Of a DNA stretch of 64,000 bases, positions 53,198 to 62,476 are shown piece by piece. Every line of letters starts with the position of its first letter. Position 1 is the first letter of the stretch. Under the pieces are notes generated by a model. The model did no database searches and had not been told where the DNA came from. It saw only the letters and a program-made list of their open reading frames with translations. The stretch is from assembly GCF_006874475.1 (NCBI RefSeq), contig NZ_VIRM01000004.1, forward strand, positions 215,650 through 279,649, written 5' to 3'. A program made the position numbers and the translations under genes. The stretch is from Microbispora hainanensis. Lineage in GTDB: Bacteria > Actinomycetota > Actinomycetes > Streptosporangiales > Streptosporangiaceae.

Positions 53198-53310
53198 GGG
53201 TCATCCTCTCCGCCGCCGGGTTCCTGCTCCCACGGAACGCACCAGAAGACCTGCACCGAGCCGAGAAGGTGGAGGAACCGCAGGAGCGACTCGACCAGCC
53301 GGTGTCTCAT
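53179..53310 (-). CDS. Possible 43-residue small protein
   Basis: The ATG overlaps the stop of the FAD hydroxylase (ATGA) and the frame ends 19 bases inside the MFS gene. It thus bridges two genes of a tightly coupled operon. The peptide has an amphipathic N-terminal half (MRHRLVESLLRFLHLLGSV) and an acidic, Gly-rich tail. No family is recognised. It may be only a translational coupler. Confidence 0.35.
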   Translation of the reverse strand: MRHRLVESLLRFLHLLGSVQVFWCVPWEQEPGGGEDDPWRVPS

Positions 53311-54893
53311 GGCGCCCGTCCCTCCAGGCCGCCGGCGCTCAGCAGGCAGCGCAGCGCCGCCCTCACATCGTCCTGTGGGTGCTCGACCGCCTCCCCGCGC
53401 CGCCATCCGACGATCCCGTCAGGGCGGATCAGGACGGCCCCGCCCGCGCCGACGCCGTGACGCCGACACCACTCGGCCGCACCGGCGGCGACGAGGTCGT
53501 CGGTCATCAGGTGTGCGGCGATGTCCACGCCGAGGTCGGCGGCCACCCGGCCGGCCGCCACAACCCAGCTCCGGCCTGCCGGCCCGGCCATGAGGGTGAA
53601 GCCCCGGCCGAACAGGTCAAGGGTCGAGCGGCCGCCCGGATGAAGCTCCAGATGCGGTGCGCGGACGCCGATCTCAGCGCCATTGGTTTTCGGATCGACG
53701 ACGTGCGGCGCCCGTGGGTCGGGCTCCACCAGCGCTCCCGCCGGATACCGGTAGCCGAAGGTCAGGGAAAGATCGTCGATCAGCCCGTCCCCGCCCCCCG
53801 GGCGGCCGAATCCCACGTGGGTCCTCACCCGTCGCAGGCACTGGTCCACCGTCAGCTCGGCCACCGGACCGCGCTCCGCCTCGTAGCTGTCGAGCAGCGC
53901 GTCGCCCGCCACGCCTCGCAGTACATGGGCGAGCTTCCAGGCCAGGTTGTGCGCGTCCTGGATGCCGGTGCTCGCACCGAAGCCGCCCACCGGAGGCATC
54001 ACGTGGGCCGCGTCGCCGGCCAGGAACACCTGTCCCTCCCGGTACCGCGTCGCGGTCAGCGCCGACAACTCCCACGACTGCCTGTCGAGGATGCGTACCG
54101 GCAGGCCGGGCACGCCCACGGCGGCCCGTACCAGCGTCACGCAGCGGTCCTCGGGATACTCGGGCAGCGGCTCGGGATGCTGGATGTAGAGGATGCCCTG
54201 CCGGAGCGTGTCATCGTGCACAAGCAGCCCGTCCACCTGCTCGTTGCGCACCTGGCAGATGGCGAACCGCCGGTCGCCCAGCGGTCCGCGCAGATCGGCT
54301 TCGAACACGATGCTGAGCTGGTGCGCCAGCGCTCGTGTTCCCTTGAGCTCGATGCCGAGCCGCTTGCGCATGGGGCTGCGGGCACCGTCGGCGGCGACCA
54401 GGTACCGCGCTCGCATCCGGCCGCCGTCGCGCAGGGTCACCGTCACACCGTCGTCGTCCTGCGAGAAGGACTCCATCTCGCAGCCGAATCTCACGACCGC
54501 GCCGAGGTCCTCCGCACGCGACCGTATCAGCGGCTCCAGGCGATCCTGGCTGCACAGCGCCCAGGATGACGGGCTGATCCCCTCAAGATCGCCGGCCGTG
54601 GGAAGGTCCGCGCGGAACACTTCCCGCCCGGCCAGGCTCTCGACCCGGGCCCGCATGGTGTGGTCGGCGAAACCCTCGCCTGCCTTCCGTACGGCGGGCT
54701 CCAGGCCGATCTGCCGCAGCAGTTCCACGGCCCGGGGGTTGAACCCCCTGGCGCGTGGGTGAGCGGACAGCCGGGACCGCCGCTCCAGGACCTGGCACGG
54801 CACGCCGTGCCAGGCAAGGAAGGCGGCCGCCGACAGCCCCGCGACGCCCCCTCCGACGACGAGAACGGCGGTCGACTCTCTCCGGGCGCTCAT
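53307..54893 (-). CDS. FAD-dependent aromatic polyketide hydroxylase
   Basis: This 528-residue group A flavin monooxygenase (PgaE/RdmE/MtmOIV type) has dinucleotide loop LVVGGGVAGLSAAAFLAWHG at residues 10-29 and the R-x-x-G loop RGFNPRAVELLRQIGLE. The DG motif is YLVAADGARSPMRKRL, and the GD block is VFLAGDAAHVMPPVGGFGASTGIQDAHNLAWKL. A thioredoxin-like C-terminal domain follows from about 400. It would hydroxylate the aromatic core or perform a Baeyer-Villiger-type step; which one cannot be told. ATG at 54893 overlaps the methyltransferase stop. Confidence 0.9.
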   Translation of the reverse strand: MSARRESTAVLVVGGGVAGLSAAAFLAWHGVPCQVLERRSRLSAHPRARGFNPRAVELLRQIGLEPAVRKAGEGFADHTMRARVESLAGREVFRADLPTAGDLEGISPSSWALCSQDRLEPLIRSRAEDLGAVVRFGCEMESFSQDDDGVTVTLRDGGRMRARYLVAADGARSPMRKRLGIELKGTRALAHQLSIVFEADLRGPLGDRRFAICQVRNEQVDGLLVHDDTLRQGILYIQHPEPLPEYPEDRCVTLVRAAVGVPGLPVRILDRQSWELSALTATRYREGQVFLAGDAAHVMPPVGGFGASTGIQDAHNLAWKLAHVLRGVAGDALLDSYEAERGPVAELTVDQCLRRVRTHVGFGRPGGGDGLIDDLSLTFGYRYPAGALVEPDPRAPHVVDPKTNGAEIGVRAPHLELHPGGRSTLDLFGRGFTLMAGPAGRSWVVAAGRVAADLGVDIAAHLMTDDLVAAGAAEWCRRHGVGAGGAVLIRPDGIVGWRRGEAVEHPQDDVRAALRCLLSAGGLEGRAP

Positions 54894-55918
54894 CGCGGAC
54901 GGCGGGCGACGACCAGCGTGTTGTGGGCGCCGATCGAGGACGAGCCGATGTCGGTGAATTCGGCCTCCGTGAGCCAGGATCTGCACTCCCCGACCGTGTA
55001 CTCCGACCCGTGCGGCGTCACCATGAGCATGTTGAGGCTCGTGAGGAGGGCGCCGGCCGGCCCCCGGCGATCGTCGTCGATCATAGGGTCGCAGATCAGC
55101 AGCACGCCGCCCGGAGGCAGGGCCCGGTGCGCCGCGCCGACGAGCAGGCGCCGCTCGTCGACTCCCCAGTCGTGCAGGACGTGGCTCATGACCAGCGCCT
55201 GTGCGGACGGCATGGGGTCTTCGAAGAAGTTGCCCGGATGGAAGGTCACCTTGCCGGTGAGCTGGAGCTGGGTCATGTGTTCGTGGAACACCGGCTCCAC
55301 CCCGGGCAGGTCCTGCACGCCGACCCGCAGATGGGGGTGGCGGCGCAGGATCGCGGCGGCCAGGTTGCCCCGTGCGCCGCCGATGTCGACCACGGAGTCC
55401 ACCGTCGACCAGTCGAACGCCTCGGCCAGCGCCGGGCCGATCATCCCGTTGAGGTAGTCCATCCCGGCGGTGAAGTTCCGCCAGGCCGCCGTCGTGCGGT
55501 ACTGCTCGGTGAACATCTCCGGACCGGAGCCCCAGCGGTTCTGCGGGTCGCCCGTGCGGAGCGCGTCGACAAGCCGGTCCCACCGTGCGTCGGCCTTGCT
55601 GAGGAAGGCCCCGACATACGACGGCCGGTCGGCATTGAGGTAGTGCTCCGCTATCGGCGTGTTGCGGTAGGCGTCGCCCTCGCGCTCCAGCATCCCCAGC
55701 GCCACGAGGGCGTCAAGGAAGTCCGCGGTACCGCGCGGGTGCAGGCCCAGGCGTTCACCGAGCTCCGCCGCGGTGCCGGGAGCTGCGGAAAGGCTGGTGA
55801 AGACGCCCAGTTCCGCCGCGGTGAGGATGGTCTTGCGGCTGAAGTAGGCGGTTCCGAGCCGCCACAGGGGCTCGGCGCTGACCGCGTCGCTCGCCGGTGA
55901 GTGCACGTGGGTGGTCAC
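54890..55918 (-). CDS. SAM-dependent O-methyltransferase (plant-type, winged-helix)
   Basis: This 342-residue enzyme of the DnrK/TcmO-type class has an N-terminal winged-helix dimerisation domain (TILTAAELGVFTSLSAAPGTAAELGERLGL) and a SAM domain with VDIGGARGNLAAAILRRHPHL. MSHVLHDWGVDERRLLVGAAHRALPPGG is also present, where DnrK-like enzymes carry a conserved His-Asp. It most likely methylates a phenolic hydroxyl of the polyketide. GTG at 55918 follows GGAGG and overlaps the POT stop (GTGA). Confidence 0.88.
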   Translation of the reverse strand: MTTHVHSPASDAVSAEPLWRLGTAYFSRKTILTAAELGVFTSLSAAPGTAAELGERLGLHPRGTADFLDALVALGMLEREGDAYRNTPIAEHYLNADRPSYVGAFLSKADARWDRLVDALRTGDPQNRWGSGPEMFTEQYRTTAAWRNFTAGMDYLNGMIGPALAEAFDWSTVDSVVDIGGARGNLAAAILRRHPHLRVGVQDLPGVEPVFHEHMTQLQLTGKVTFHPGNFFEDPMPSAQALVMSHVLHDWGVDERRLLVGAAHRALPPGGVLLICDPMIDDDRRGPAGALLTSLNMLMVTPHGSEYTVGECRSWLTEAEFTDIGSSSIGAHNTLVVARRPR

Positions 55919-57408
55919 GAAACCTCCATAAGGGAGAGGGCCGGAATGTCCAGCCCGAGCCGGTTGTTGATCCGCCTGTGGCCGACCGCGAGGATCGCCG
56001 CGACGGTGGCCGCGAGGATCGCGAGTCCGAGAAAGTAGAGGGGAGCGGGGCTCGACCCGCCGGACATCGCGGCGCGGGCGAACTGGCCCGCGACGACGGC
56101 GCCGACCGCTCCCGCCAGCCACCAGAGCCCCATGAACTGGCCGGCCGTTCCGGCCGGCGCCACCTGCGCGGTGGCGCCCAGCCCGGCGGCGCCCACGACG
56201 AGCTCGGCACAGGCCAGCACCAGGTAGACCGCGGTGAGCCAGAGCGGCGAGACCGGGCCCGCCGCGGCCAGGCTCGCCGCGAGCGTCATCAGCAGGAGGC
56301 CGACGGCCCCCAGTGACAGTCCGAGCGCGAGCTTGACCGGCACATCGAGCCTGCGGCCGGCGCCCGTCCAGAAGCGGGCCACGGCCGGGGCGGCGAGGAG
56401 CACGAACAGCGGGTGCAACGTCTGGAACCAGCTCGCGGGAAGGATGAAGCCGAACAGGCCGCGGTCGGTCGACTCTGCCGCGAACTGGTTGAAGACCGAG
56501 TTGGCCTGACTGGCCAGCAGGAAGAACACGGCCGTCGCGAGGAAGATCCAGCCGTAGGAGCGCAGTCGCCGGGCGTCGTCCCGGCTCACCGCAGGACCTC
56601 GCAGGATGGACCGCACGTACGGAATCGGCGCCAGGAGGACCAGCAGCCCGAGCCCCGCGACGAAATGCTCTATCCCGGCGCGCCCCGTCAGCACGTCGAG
56701 CACGATGAGAACCGCCACCAGGCCGGCGCCCAGCGCGGTCCATCCGCAGACGCGCCGCAGTGTGCGCCGGTCCGCGGGCTGCGGTGGGTATCGGCCGATG
56801 TCGCCGAAGTGCCGCAGGTTGCGCAGGAAGGTGGTCAGACCGACGGCCATGCCCGCGGCGGCGGCGCCGAAGCCCAGGTGCCATCCGACCCGTTCCCCGA
56901 GGAAACCGGTAACGATCGGTGCCGCCAGAGCGCCCATCTGGATGCTGACGAAGAAGAGTGAGAATCCCGCCTCTCGCTGCGCCGACGCCCGTGGGGGATA
57001 GAAGGACCCGAGGAGCGCCGTCAGGTTCGGCTTGAGCAGCCCCGTTCCCGCGGCGATGAGCGCGATGCCCGGATAGAAGGCGGCGACAAGCGGCAGCGCC
57101 AGACAGAGGTGGCCGGCGGCGATGAGTACGCCTCCGTACACCACGGCCCGCTGCGCGCCGAAGACGCGATCGCCGAGCCAGCCGCCGGGTACCGAGGCGA
57201 CGAACGTCGCCGAGACGTAGAGCCCGACGAGAGCTCCCGCGCTGCCCGCCTGCATGCCGAGCCCGCCGGTGTGCGCGGGCGCGGTGGCGTACAAGAAGAG
57301 GATCGCCATCATTCCGAAGAAGCTGAACCGCTCCCACAGGTCGGTCAGGAACAGCGTGCTGAACCAGCGTGGCTGGCGCCATGGCCAGAGCTCCAGCGGT
57401 GGTGACAT
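55915..57408 (-). CDS. POT-family (peptide) MFS transporter
   Basis: This 497-residue proton-coupled oligopeptide transporter family member has LTDLWERFSFFGMMAILFLY (the E-R-F-S-F-F/Y-G motif of TM1), VPGGWLGDRVFGAQRAVVYGG after TM2 and GTGLLKPNLTALLGSFYPP. In antibiotic clusters such proteins can export peptide-like products; an amino-acid-bearing product would fit. ATG at 57408 has GGGAG 9 bases upstream; a longer frame begins at 57510 without a ribosome site. It is the first gene of the operon running to the ACP. Confidence 0.83.
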   Translation of the reverse strand: MSPPLELWPWRQPRWFSTLFLTDLWERFSFFGMMAILFLYATAPAHTGGLGMQAGSAGALVGLYVSATFVASVPGGWLGDRVFGAQRAVVYGGVLIAAGHLCLALPLVAAFYPGIALIAAGTGLLKPNLTALLGSFYPPRASAQREAGFSLFFVSIQMGALAAPIVTGFLGERVGWHLGFGAAAAGMAVGLTTFLRNLRHFGDIGRYPPQPADRRTLRRVCGWTALGAGLVAVLIVLDVLTGRAGIEHFVAGLGLLVLLAPIPYVRSILRGPAVSRDDARRLRSYGWIFLATAVFFLLASQANSVFNQFAAESTDRGLFGFILPASWFQTLHPLFVLLAAPAVARFWTGAGRRLDVPVKLALGLSLGAVGLLLMTLAASLAAAGPVSPLWLTAVYLVLACAELVVGAAGLGATAQVAPAGTAGQFMGLWWLAGAVGAVVAGQFARAAMSGGSSPAPLYFLGLAILAATVAAILAVGHRRINNRLGLDIPALSLMEVS

Positions 57409-57498
57409 CTCATCCAACTCCCGAGGTCGGCCGTCGGCGGTGATGCTGGCAGCCGGATCTCGCGTCTGATTCGTGTTCCGCTGGTGCGCCTCGTCCGT

Positions 57499-57516
57499 TC
57501 TCGAGCACATCTCGAC
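57499..57516 (+). promoter_or_regulatory. Possible SARP box between POT and P450 genes
   Basis: TCTCGAG and TCTCGAC are separated by 4 bases, giving exact 11-bp periodicity, about 60 bases upstream of the P450 start. This is the best of the three SARP-like pairs in the cluster. Confidence 0.45.
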
Positions 57517-57574
57517 GGCGACGCGATCGGTGATGGCGACGCTGAGGCTCCGCCTACACGCAGGAGTGTCAGCA

Positions 57575-58786
57575 ATGACCGCTCAAGAGACCGAACAGGC
57601 GAAGGGGCTGCGGTTTCCGTTCGCCTCCCCGTGCCCGGGGGAGCCGGCGCCCGAATTCGACCGGCTGCGGGCCGGCCGCCCGGTGACGCAGGTTACGCTC
57701 CCCACCGGGGACGTGGCGTGGCTGGTAACCCGCCATGCGGACAATCGGACGGTGCTGAGCGACGCCCGGTTCAGCCGGGCGTTGACGACGCGTCCCGGCG
57801 CACCGCGGCTGCAACCGATCCCTCCCGATCCGAACTCGGTGTTCAGCATGGACCCGCCCGAGCACACCCGGCTGCGCCGGCTGGTGTCCCCGGCTTTCGG
57901 CAGCCGGCGCATGGCCGCGCTACGACCCGTGATCGAGCGCGAGGTGGATCTGCTCGTCGACCGGATGGTCGAGACGGGCCCGCCGGCGGATCTGGTGTCG
58001 GGCTTCGCGAGGCGGCTGCCGATCACCGTCATATGCGAACTCCTCGGCGTGCCGGCCGGGGACCGTGAGCGGATCGCCGGGTGGGTCGACGTGCTGCTGA
58101 GCCTGACGACCTTCGAACCGAGTCAGGTCGCCCAGGCTCGGGCCGACCTCAAGCGCTACCTCGCGGAACTCATCGCGGTCAAGCGGGACAAGCCGTCCGA
58201 CGACCTGTTCAGCGAGCTCATCGAGGCCCGCGACGCCGCCGGCCTCCTCAGCGAGGAGGAATTGGTGATGATGGGCGCCACCGTGCTCACGGGCGGCTTC
58301 TTGAGCACGGCGAGCGAGATCGCCCTGTCGTTCCTCTGCCTGCTGCGTCACCCGGATCAGCTCTCGCTGCTACGCGCACGCCCCGGCCTGCTGTCATCCG
58401 CCGTGGACGAACTCCTGCGCTACAACGCGCTGACGACCGGCGGCGGTCTCATCCGTGTGGCCACCGAGGACGTGCGGCTGGGCGAGGTCACGATCAAGGC
58501 AGGCGAGGGGGTGCTCCCGGCCATCTCGGCCGCGAACCGCGACCCCGACGTGTTCGACGATCCGCACCGGTTCGACGTGAGCCGCGAGGGCGGCCCACAT
58601 CTCACCTTCGGCTTGGGCATCCACTACTGCCTCGGCGCGCGCCTGGCCCGGATCGAGCTTGAGGTGGCGCTCGACGTGACGCTGCGGCGCCTGCCGGGGC
58701 TGCGGTTGTCCGTGCCCCTGACCGAGTTGCGCCCGCAGGGCGGTCACCTCATACGCGGGCTTCCGGAGTTGCCGGTCACCTGGTGA
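57575..58786 (+). CDS. Cytochrome P450 with non-canonical I-helix
   Basis: This 403-residue P450 has the ExxR pair (Glu279-Arg282 in VDELLRYN) and haem loop TFGLGIHYCLGARLARIE with Cys352. The I-helix reads VLTGGFLSTASEIAL, so the usual acid of the Gly-x-Glu/Asp-Thr motif is Leu and the first Thr is Ser. That often goes with unusual chemistry such as phenol coupling or dehydration, though not always. The ATG at 57575 follows CAGGAG. It is a single plus-strand gene, divergent from the POT operon. Redox partners are not encoded here. Confidence 0.88.
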   Translation: MTAQETEQAKGLRFPFASPCPGEPAPEFDRLRAGRPVTQVTLPTGDVAWLVTRHADNRTVLSDARFSRALTTRPGAPRLQPIPPDPNSVFSMDPPEHTRLRRLVSPAFGSRRMAALRPVIEREVDLLVDRMVETGPPADLVSGFARRLPITVICELLGVPAGDRERIAGWVDVLLSLTTFEPSQVAQARADLKRYLAELIAVKRDKPSDDLFSELIEARDAAGLLSEEELVMMGATVLTGGFLSTASEIALSFLCLLRHPDQLSLLRARPGLLSSAVDELLRYNALTTGGGLIRVATEDVRLGEVTIKAGEGVLPAISAANRDPDVFDDPHRFDVSREGGPHLTFGLGIHYCLGARLARIELEVALDVTLRRLPGLRLSVPLTELRPQGGHLIRGLPELPVTW

Positions 58787-58788
58787 GG

Positions 58789-59454
58789 TCAGGACCGGGG
58801 GCGCGGACGCACCAGGCCCGACTCGAACGCGAAGACCACGAGCTGGGCCCGGTCGCGGGCCGAGAGCTTGACCATGGCCCGGCTCACGTGGGTCTTGGCC
58901 GTCGCCGGGCTCACCGTCATCCGCTCGGCGATCTCCCCGTTCGACAGTCCCGCCGCCACCAGCGAGACCACCTCCCGCTCGCGTTCGGTCAGCACGCTCA
59001 GCTCGGGAGGGGGCGGACCGTCCACTGTCCTGCCGGCGTACTCCCTGATCAGACGCCGCGTCACACTCGGGCTGAGCAAAGAGTCGCCCGCCGCGACCAC
59101 CCGTACGGCCTGGAGGAGCTGGGCCGGTTCGGTGTCCTTGACCAGGAAGCCGGAGGCTCCGGCGCGCAGCCCGCGGAAAACGTACTCGTCCAGCTCGAAC
59201 ATCGTCAGGATGACCACGTGGACGGCGTCGAGCCGGGGATCGGCGGCGATCCTGCGGGTGGCCTCGATGCCGTCGAGTTCCGGCATTCTGACGTCCATGA
59301 ACACGACATCGGGCCGCAGCTCGACGGCCATGGCCACGGCCTGGTCGCCGTCCACGGCCTCACCCACGACCTCGATGTCCGGCTCGGAATCGAGCAACGC
59401 ACGCACGCCCGCCCTGATGAGCGGCTGATCGTCCGCCAGCAACACCCTGATCAC
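58789..59454 (-). CDS. NarL/LuxR-family response regulator
   Basis: This 221-residue protein has the receiver MIRVLLADDQPLIRAGVRALLDSEP, phospho-Asp in VVFMDVRMPELDG, Lys in GFLVKDTEP and the LuxR domain LTEREREVVSLVAAGLSNGEIAERMTVSPATAKTHVSRAMVKL. It overlaps the kinase stop (ATGA). The gene ends 2 bases from the convergent P450 stop. This class is frequent in actinobacteria and not specific to antibiotic clusters. Confidence 0.9.
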   Translation of the reverse strand: MIRVLLADDQPLIRAGVRALLDSEPDIEVVGEAVDGDQAVAMAVELRPDVVFMDVRMPELDGIEATRRIAADPRLDAVHVVILTMFELDEYVFRGLRAGASGFLVKDTEPAQLLQAVRVVAAGDSLLSPSVTRRLIREYAGRTVDGPPPPELSVLTEREREVVSLVAAGLSNGEIAERMTVSPATAKTHVSRAMVKLSARDRAQLVVFAFESGLVRPRPRS

Positions 59455-60611
59455 GCCGCACTCCCCGCCGGGATCCTCGCCCGCACCCGGAACCCCCTGC
59501 CCTCCGCCGGTCCGGCGCAGAACTCCCCGCCGGCGATCAACACCCGCTCCCTCATCCCCACCATCCCGTTGCCCTCGCTGATCGGCGTACCGGCGGGCAC
59601 GCCTGCGCCGTCGTCCACGACCTCCACCACGATGTCGCGGTCGTCGAAGTCGATCGTCACACAGGCCCGCCGCGCGCGGGCGTGGCGTATCACGTTCGTG
59701 AGCGATTCCTGGACGATGCGGTAGACGGTCAGATCGACCCCGCCGGGCAGCTCACGCTGTTCCTCCGGCAGGCTCATCGAGACCTCCAGCCGCGCTTCAC
59801 GCGCCCGATCGACCAGCTCGTTCAGGCGGTTCAGGCCGGGGGCCGGCGGGAGCGGCCGCCCCTCGTCGTCCACACCCCGCAGCACGCCGAGCATGCCGCG
59901 CAGTTCGACCAGGGCGTCCTTGCTCGCCCTGCGGATGGCCCCGAGCGCGACCCTGGCCTGCTCCGGGTCGCGCTCGATCAAATGCTCGGAGACTCCCGCC
60001 TGCAGGTTGATGACGGAGATGCTGTGCGCGAGGACGTCGTGCAGTTCCCTCGCGATGCGCAGTCGTTCCTCCGTGATCCTGCGCCAGGCCGCCTCCTCCC
60101 GGGTCCGCTCGGCCTGCGCCGCGCGCTCCCGCTCAGCCAGCAGGCGTTCGCGACGGTCGCGGGAGACCTCTCCTCCGACCAGGATGAGCCCGAGCCAGGT
60201 CGTGAGCCACACCAGCCCCTGCACGTCCGGGGTGCGTCCCCAGAGCGTGCCGAGCAGGTACGTGGCCAGGGCCCAAATCACCATGGCGGTCACCGCCGCC
60301 ATCCGGCGTCCCGCGCTGACCGCGGTGAACAGCGCGACAGCCGGCGGAATCGTGAAGGCCCCACCCGGCAGGTCGAACGCCTGGTAGCACAGCGAACCGG
60401 CCAGCACGGCGACCATCGTGGTCACCGGCGCCCGGCGCCGGGCCGGCAACGGCACCGCCATGGCGATCAGGATCAGGTACGCGGCCCAGTCGGGTAGCCG
60501 CCCCGCGGGGGAGGACCACGCGATGGCGGCCGTCGCCCCCACGGTCACCGCGGCGACCGCTGCCGCGAGCACGAGATCGTCACCGGCTGCTTTGGACAGT
60601 GCGCGCGGCAT
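59451..60611 (-). CDS. NarL-type sensor histidine kinase
   Basis: This 386-residue protein has an N-terminal block of about five helices, a coiled-coil (RERLLAERERAAQAERTREEAAWRR), phospho-His in RLRIARELHDVLAHSISVINLQAG (about 200) and a HATPase domain ending GNGMVGMRERVLIAGGEF. I use the ATG at 60611, although no ribosome site is obvious; a TTG at 60656 is in frame. It pairs with the overlapping response regulator. Confidence 0.86.
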   Translation of the reverse strand: MPRALSKAAGDDLVLAAAVAAVTVGATAAIAWSSPAGRLPDWAAYLILIAMAVPLPARRRAPVTTMVAVLAGSLCYQAFDLPGGAFTIPPAVALFTAVSAGRRMAAVTAMVIWALATYLLGTLWGRTPDVQGLVWLTTWLGLILVGGEVSRDRRERLLAERERAAQAERTREEAAWRRITEERLRIARELHDVLAHSISVINLQAGVSEHLIERDPEQARVALGAIRRASKDALVELRGMLGVLRGVDDEGRPLPPAPGLNRLNELVDRAREARLEVSMSLPEEQRELPGGVDLTVYRIVQESLTNVIRHARARRACVTIDFDDRDIVVEVVDDGAGVPAGTPISEGNGMVGMRERVLIAGGEFCAGPAEGRGFRVRARIPAGSAA

Positions 60612-60778
60612 GACAGTCAGTCTACGAACCTCAGCGTCTCTTGAGGAGGAGACCAAGAGGCGTGGACAGCTTCTCGATCCGGAGCTGACATCGTCTCAAC
60701 GAGCCGACCAGTCTCGTGCGAATCGGCATGTCCAACCTGGTTCTGCGCACATCAGCCAGGTTCAACGAGGGGAGTCCG

Positions 60779-61216
60779 ATGGCTGTGGAGCAGGTCCGCG
60801 TCACCAAGGTCGCGGCAGCCGGGGTCAGCCCGAACCGGCGCAGGGGCGGAGACATCCGTGTCCTGCTCAGTCCGAAGACGGTGGGAACGACCAGTGGATT
60901 CATGGGTGTCCTCACCCTCGCACCCGGTGAGCACGTCTCGGAGCACTACCACCCGTACTCCGAGGAGTTCCTCTACGTGGTGCGGGGCCGGCTGACCATG
61001 CGGGTGGAGACGGACGTCGTCGACCTGGAACCGGACGACGCGCTGGCCGTACCGATCGGGGCCAGGCACAGGCTGGTCAACACCAGTGACGAAGAGGCTC
61101 TGGTCGTCTTCCACCTTGCACCGCTGGCGCCCCGGCCGGAGCTCGGGCATGTGGACACAGAGGAGCCGCCGCAGGCCGGAGCGCCGAGCCCGCAGGTAGG
61201 CGGGAACAGCCGGTGA
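60779..61216 (+). CDS. Cupin-fold polyketide cyclase
   Basis: This 145-residue single cupin contains [35 protein letters not shown] (metal-site His/Glu pattern H-x-H-x6-E) and [29 protein letters not shown]. Cupin cyclases such as RemF accompany KS genes of long-chain aromatic polyketides. It begins the plus-strand core operon with GAGGGGAG before the ATG, and its stop overlaps the KS-alpha GTG. Ring closure is the likely role. Confidence 0.83.
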   Translation: MAVEQVRVTKVAAAGVSPNRRRGGDIRVLLSPKTVGTTSGFMGVLTLAPGEHVSEHYHPYSEEFLYVVRGRLTMRVETDVVDLEPDDALAVPIGARHRLVNTSDEEALVVFHLAPLAPRPELGHVDTEEPPQAGAPSPQVGGNSR

Positions 61217-62472
61217 ACAGGCGGGTCGTCATCACAGGGATAGGCGTGGTCACCCCGGGCGGGATCGGAACCAAGGACTTCTGGGAGCAGCTCACCGCGG
61301 GCCGCACGGCCACCCGGCTCATCCAGGCCTTCGACGCGAGCGCCTACCGCTCGCCCATCGCCGCCGAAGTCGATTTCGACCCGGCTCTCGCCGGACTGAC
61401 CGCCCGGCAGGTCCGGCGGATGGACCGGGCCGCGCAGTTCGCAGTCGTCTCGGCCAGGGAGGCGCTCGCGGACAGCGGCCTGGAGACCGACGCGGTGGAC
61501 CCGGCCCGCATCGGCGTGAGTCTGGGCAGCGCCGTCGGCTGCACCGTGGCCCTGGAACGGGAGTATGTAGTGCTCAGCGACAGCGGCCGTCAGTGGCTCG
61601 TCGACCACGAGTACGGCATGCCGCATCTGTACGGATTCATGGTTCCGAGCACGCTCGCCTGCGAGGTCGCCTGGGAGAGCGGGGCGGAGGGCCCGGTTCA
61701 GCTCGTGTCCAACGGCTGCACCTCGGGCCTGGACGCCGTCGGATACGGTGCCCAGCTTGTGGCCGAGGGAACCGTCGACGTGGCCGTCGCCGGCGCGACC
61801 GACGCACCGATCTCCCCGATCACGGTGGCGTGCTTCGACGCGATCAAGGCGACCAGCCCCAACGTCGCCGACCCCGAGCACGCCTCACGGCCGTTCGACC
61901 GCGACCGTGACGGCTTCGTGCTGGGCGAGGGCGCGGCCGTGCTGGTCCTGGAGGGCCTGGACGCCGCCAGGGCGCGCGGCGCGCACATCTACGCCGAGAT
62001 CGCGGGTTACGCCGCGCGGGGCAACGCCTACCACATGACCGGCCTGAAGCCGGACGGCCGGGAGATGGCCGAGGCCATCAGGGCCGCGCTGGACCAGGCG
62101 CGGCTCGAGCCCGGCGACGTGGACTACATCAACGCGCACGGCTCCGGCACCAAGCAGAACGACCGACACGAGACGGCGGCCTTCAAGCGCAGCCTCGGTG
62201 CGCGGGCCTATGAGGTCCCGGTCAGCTCGATAAAATCGATGATCGGGCACTCTTTGGGGGCCATCGGCGCGATCGAGGTCGCGGCCTCCGCCCTGGCACT
62301 GGAGCACGGGGTCGTCCCGCCTACGGCGAACCTGCACACGCCCGACCCCGAATGTGACCTCGACTACGTGCCTCTGACCGCACGGGACCATGCGATGGAC
62401 GCCGTGTTGAGCGTCGGTAGCGGCTTCGGCGGCTTCCAGACCGCCATGATCTTGACGCGTGCGGGGAGCTGA
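61213..62472 (+). CDS. Type II PKS ketosynthase alpha
   Basis: This 419-residue condensing enzyme has all catalytic residues: Cys169 in [15 protein letters not shown], His309 in [15 protein letters not shown] and His346 in [15 protein letters not shown]. It starts [20 protein letters not shown], typical of the KS-alpha of spore-pigment and pentangular clusters. Together with the CLF and ACP it elongates malonyl units. The GTG start overlaps the cupin stop (GTGA). Length is normal. Confidence 0.96.
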   Translation: MNRRVVITGIGVVTPGGIGTKDFWEQLTAGRTATRLIQAFDASAYRSPIAAEVDFDPALAGLTARQVRRMDRAAQFAVVSAREALADSGLETDAVDPARIGVSLGSAVGCTVALEREYVVLSDSGRQWLVDHEYGMPHLYGFMVPSTLACEVAWESGAEGPVQLVSNGCTSGLDAVGYGAQLVAEGTVDVAVAGATDAPISPITVACFDAIKATSPNVADPEHASRPFDRDRDGFVLGEGAAVLVLEGLDAARARGAHIYAEIAGYAARGNAYHMTGLKPDGREMAEAIRAALDQARLEPGDVDYINAHGSGTKQNDRHETAAFKRSLGARAYEVPVSSIKSMIGHSLGAIGAIEVAASALALEHGVVPPTANLHTPDPECDLDYVPLTARDHAMDAVLSVGSGFGGFQTAMILTRAGS

Positions 62473-62476
62473 AGGA

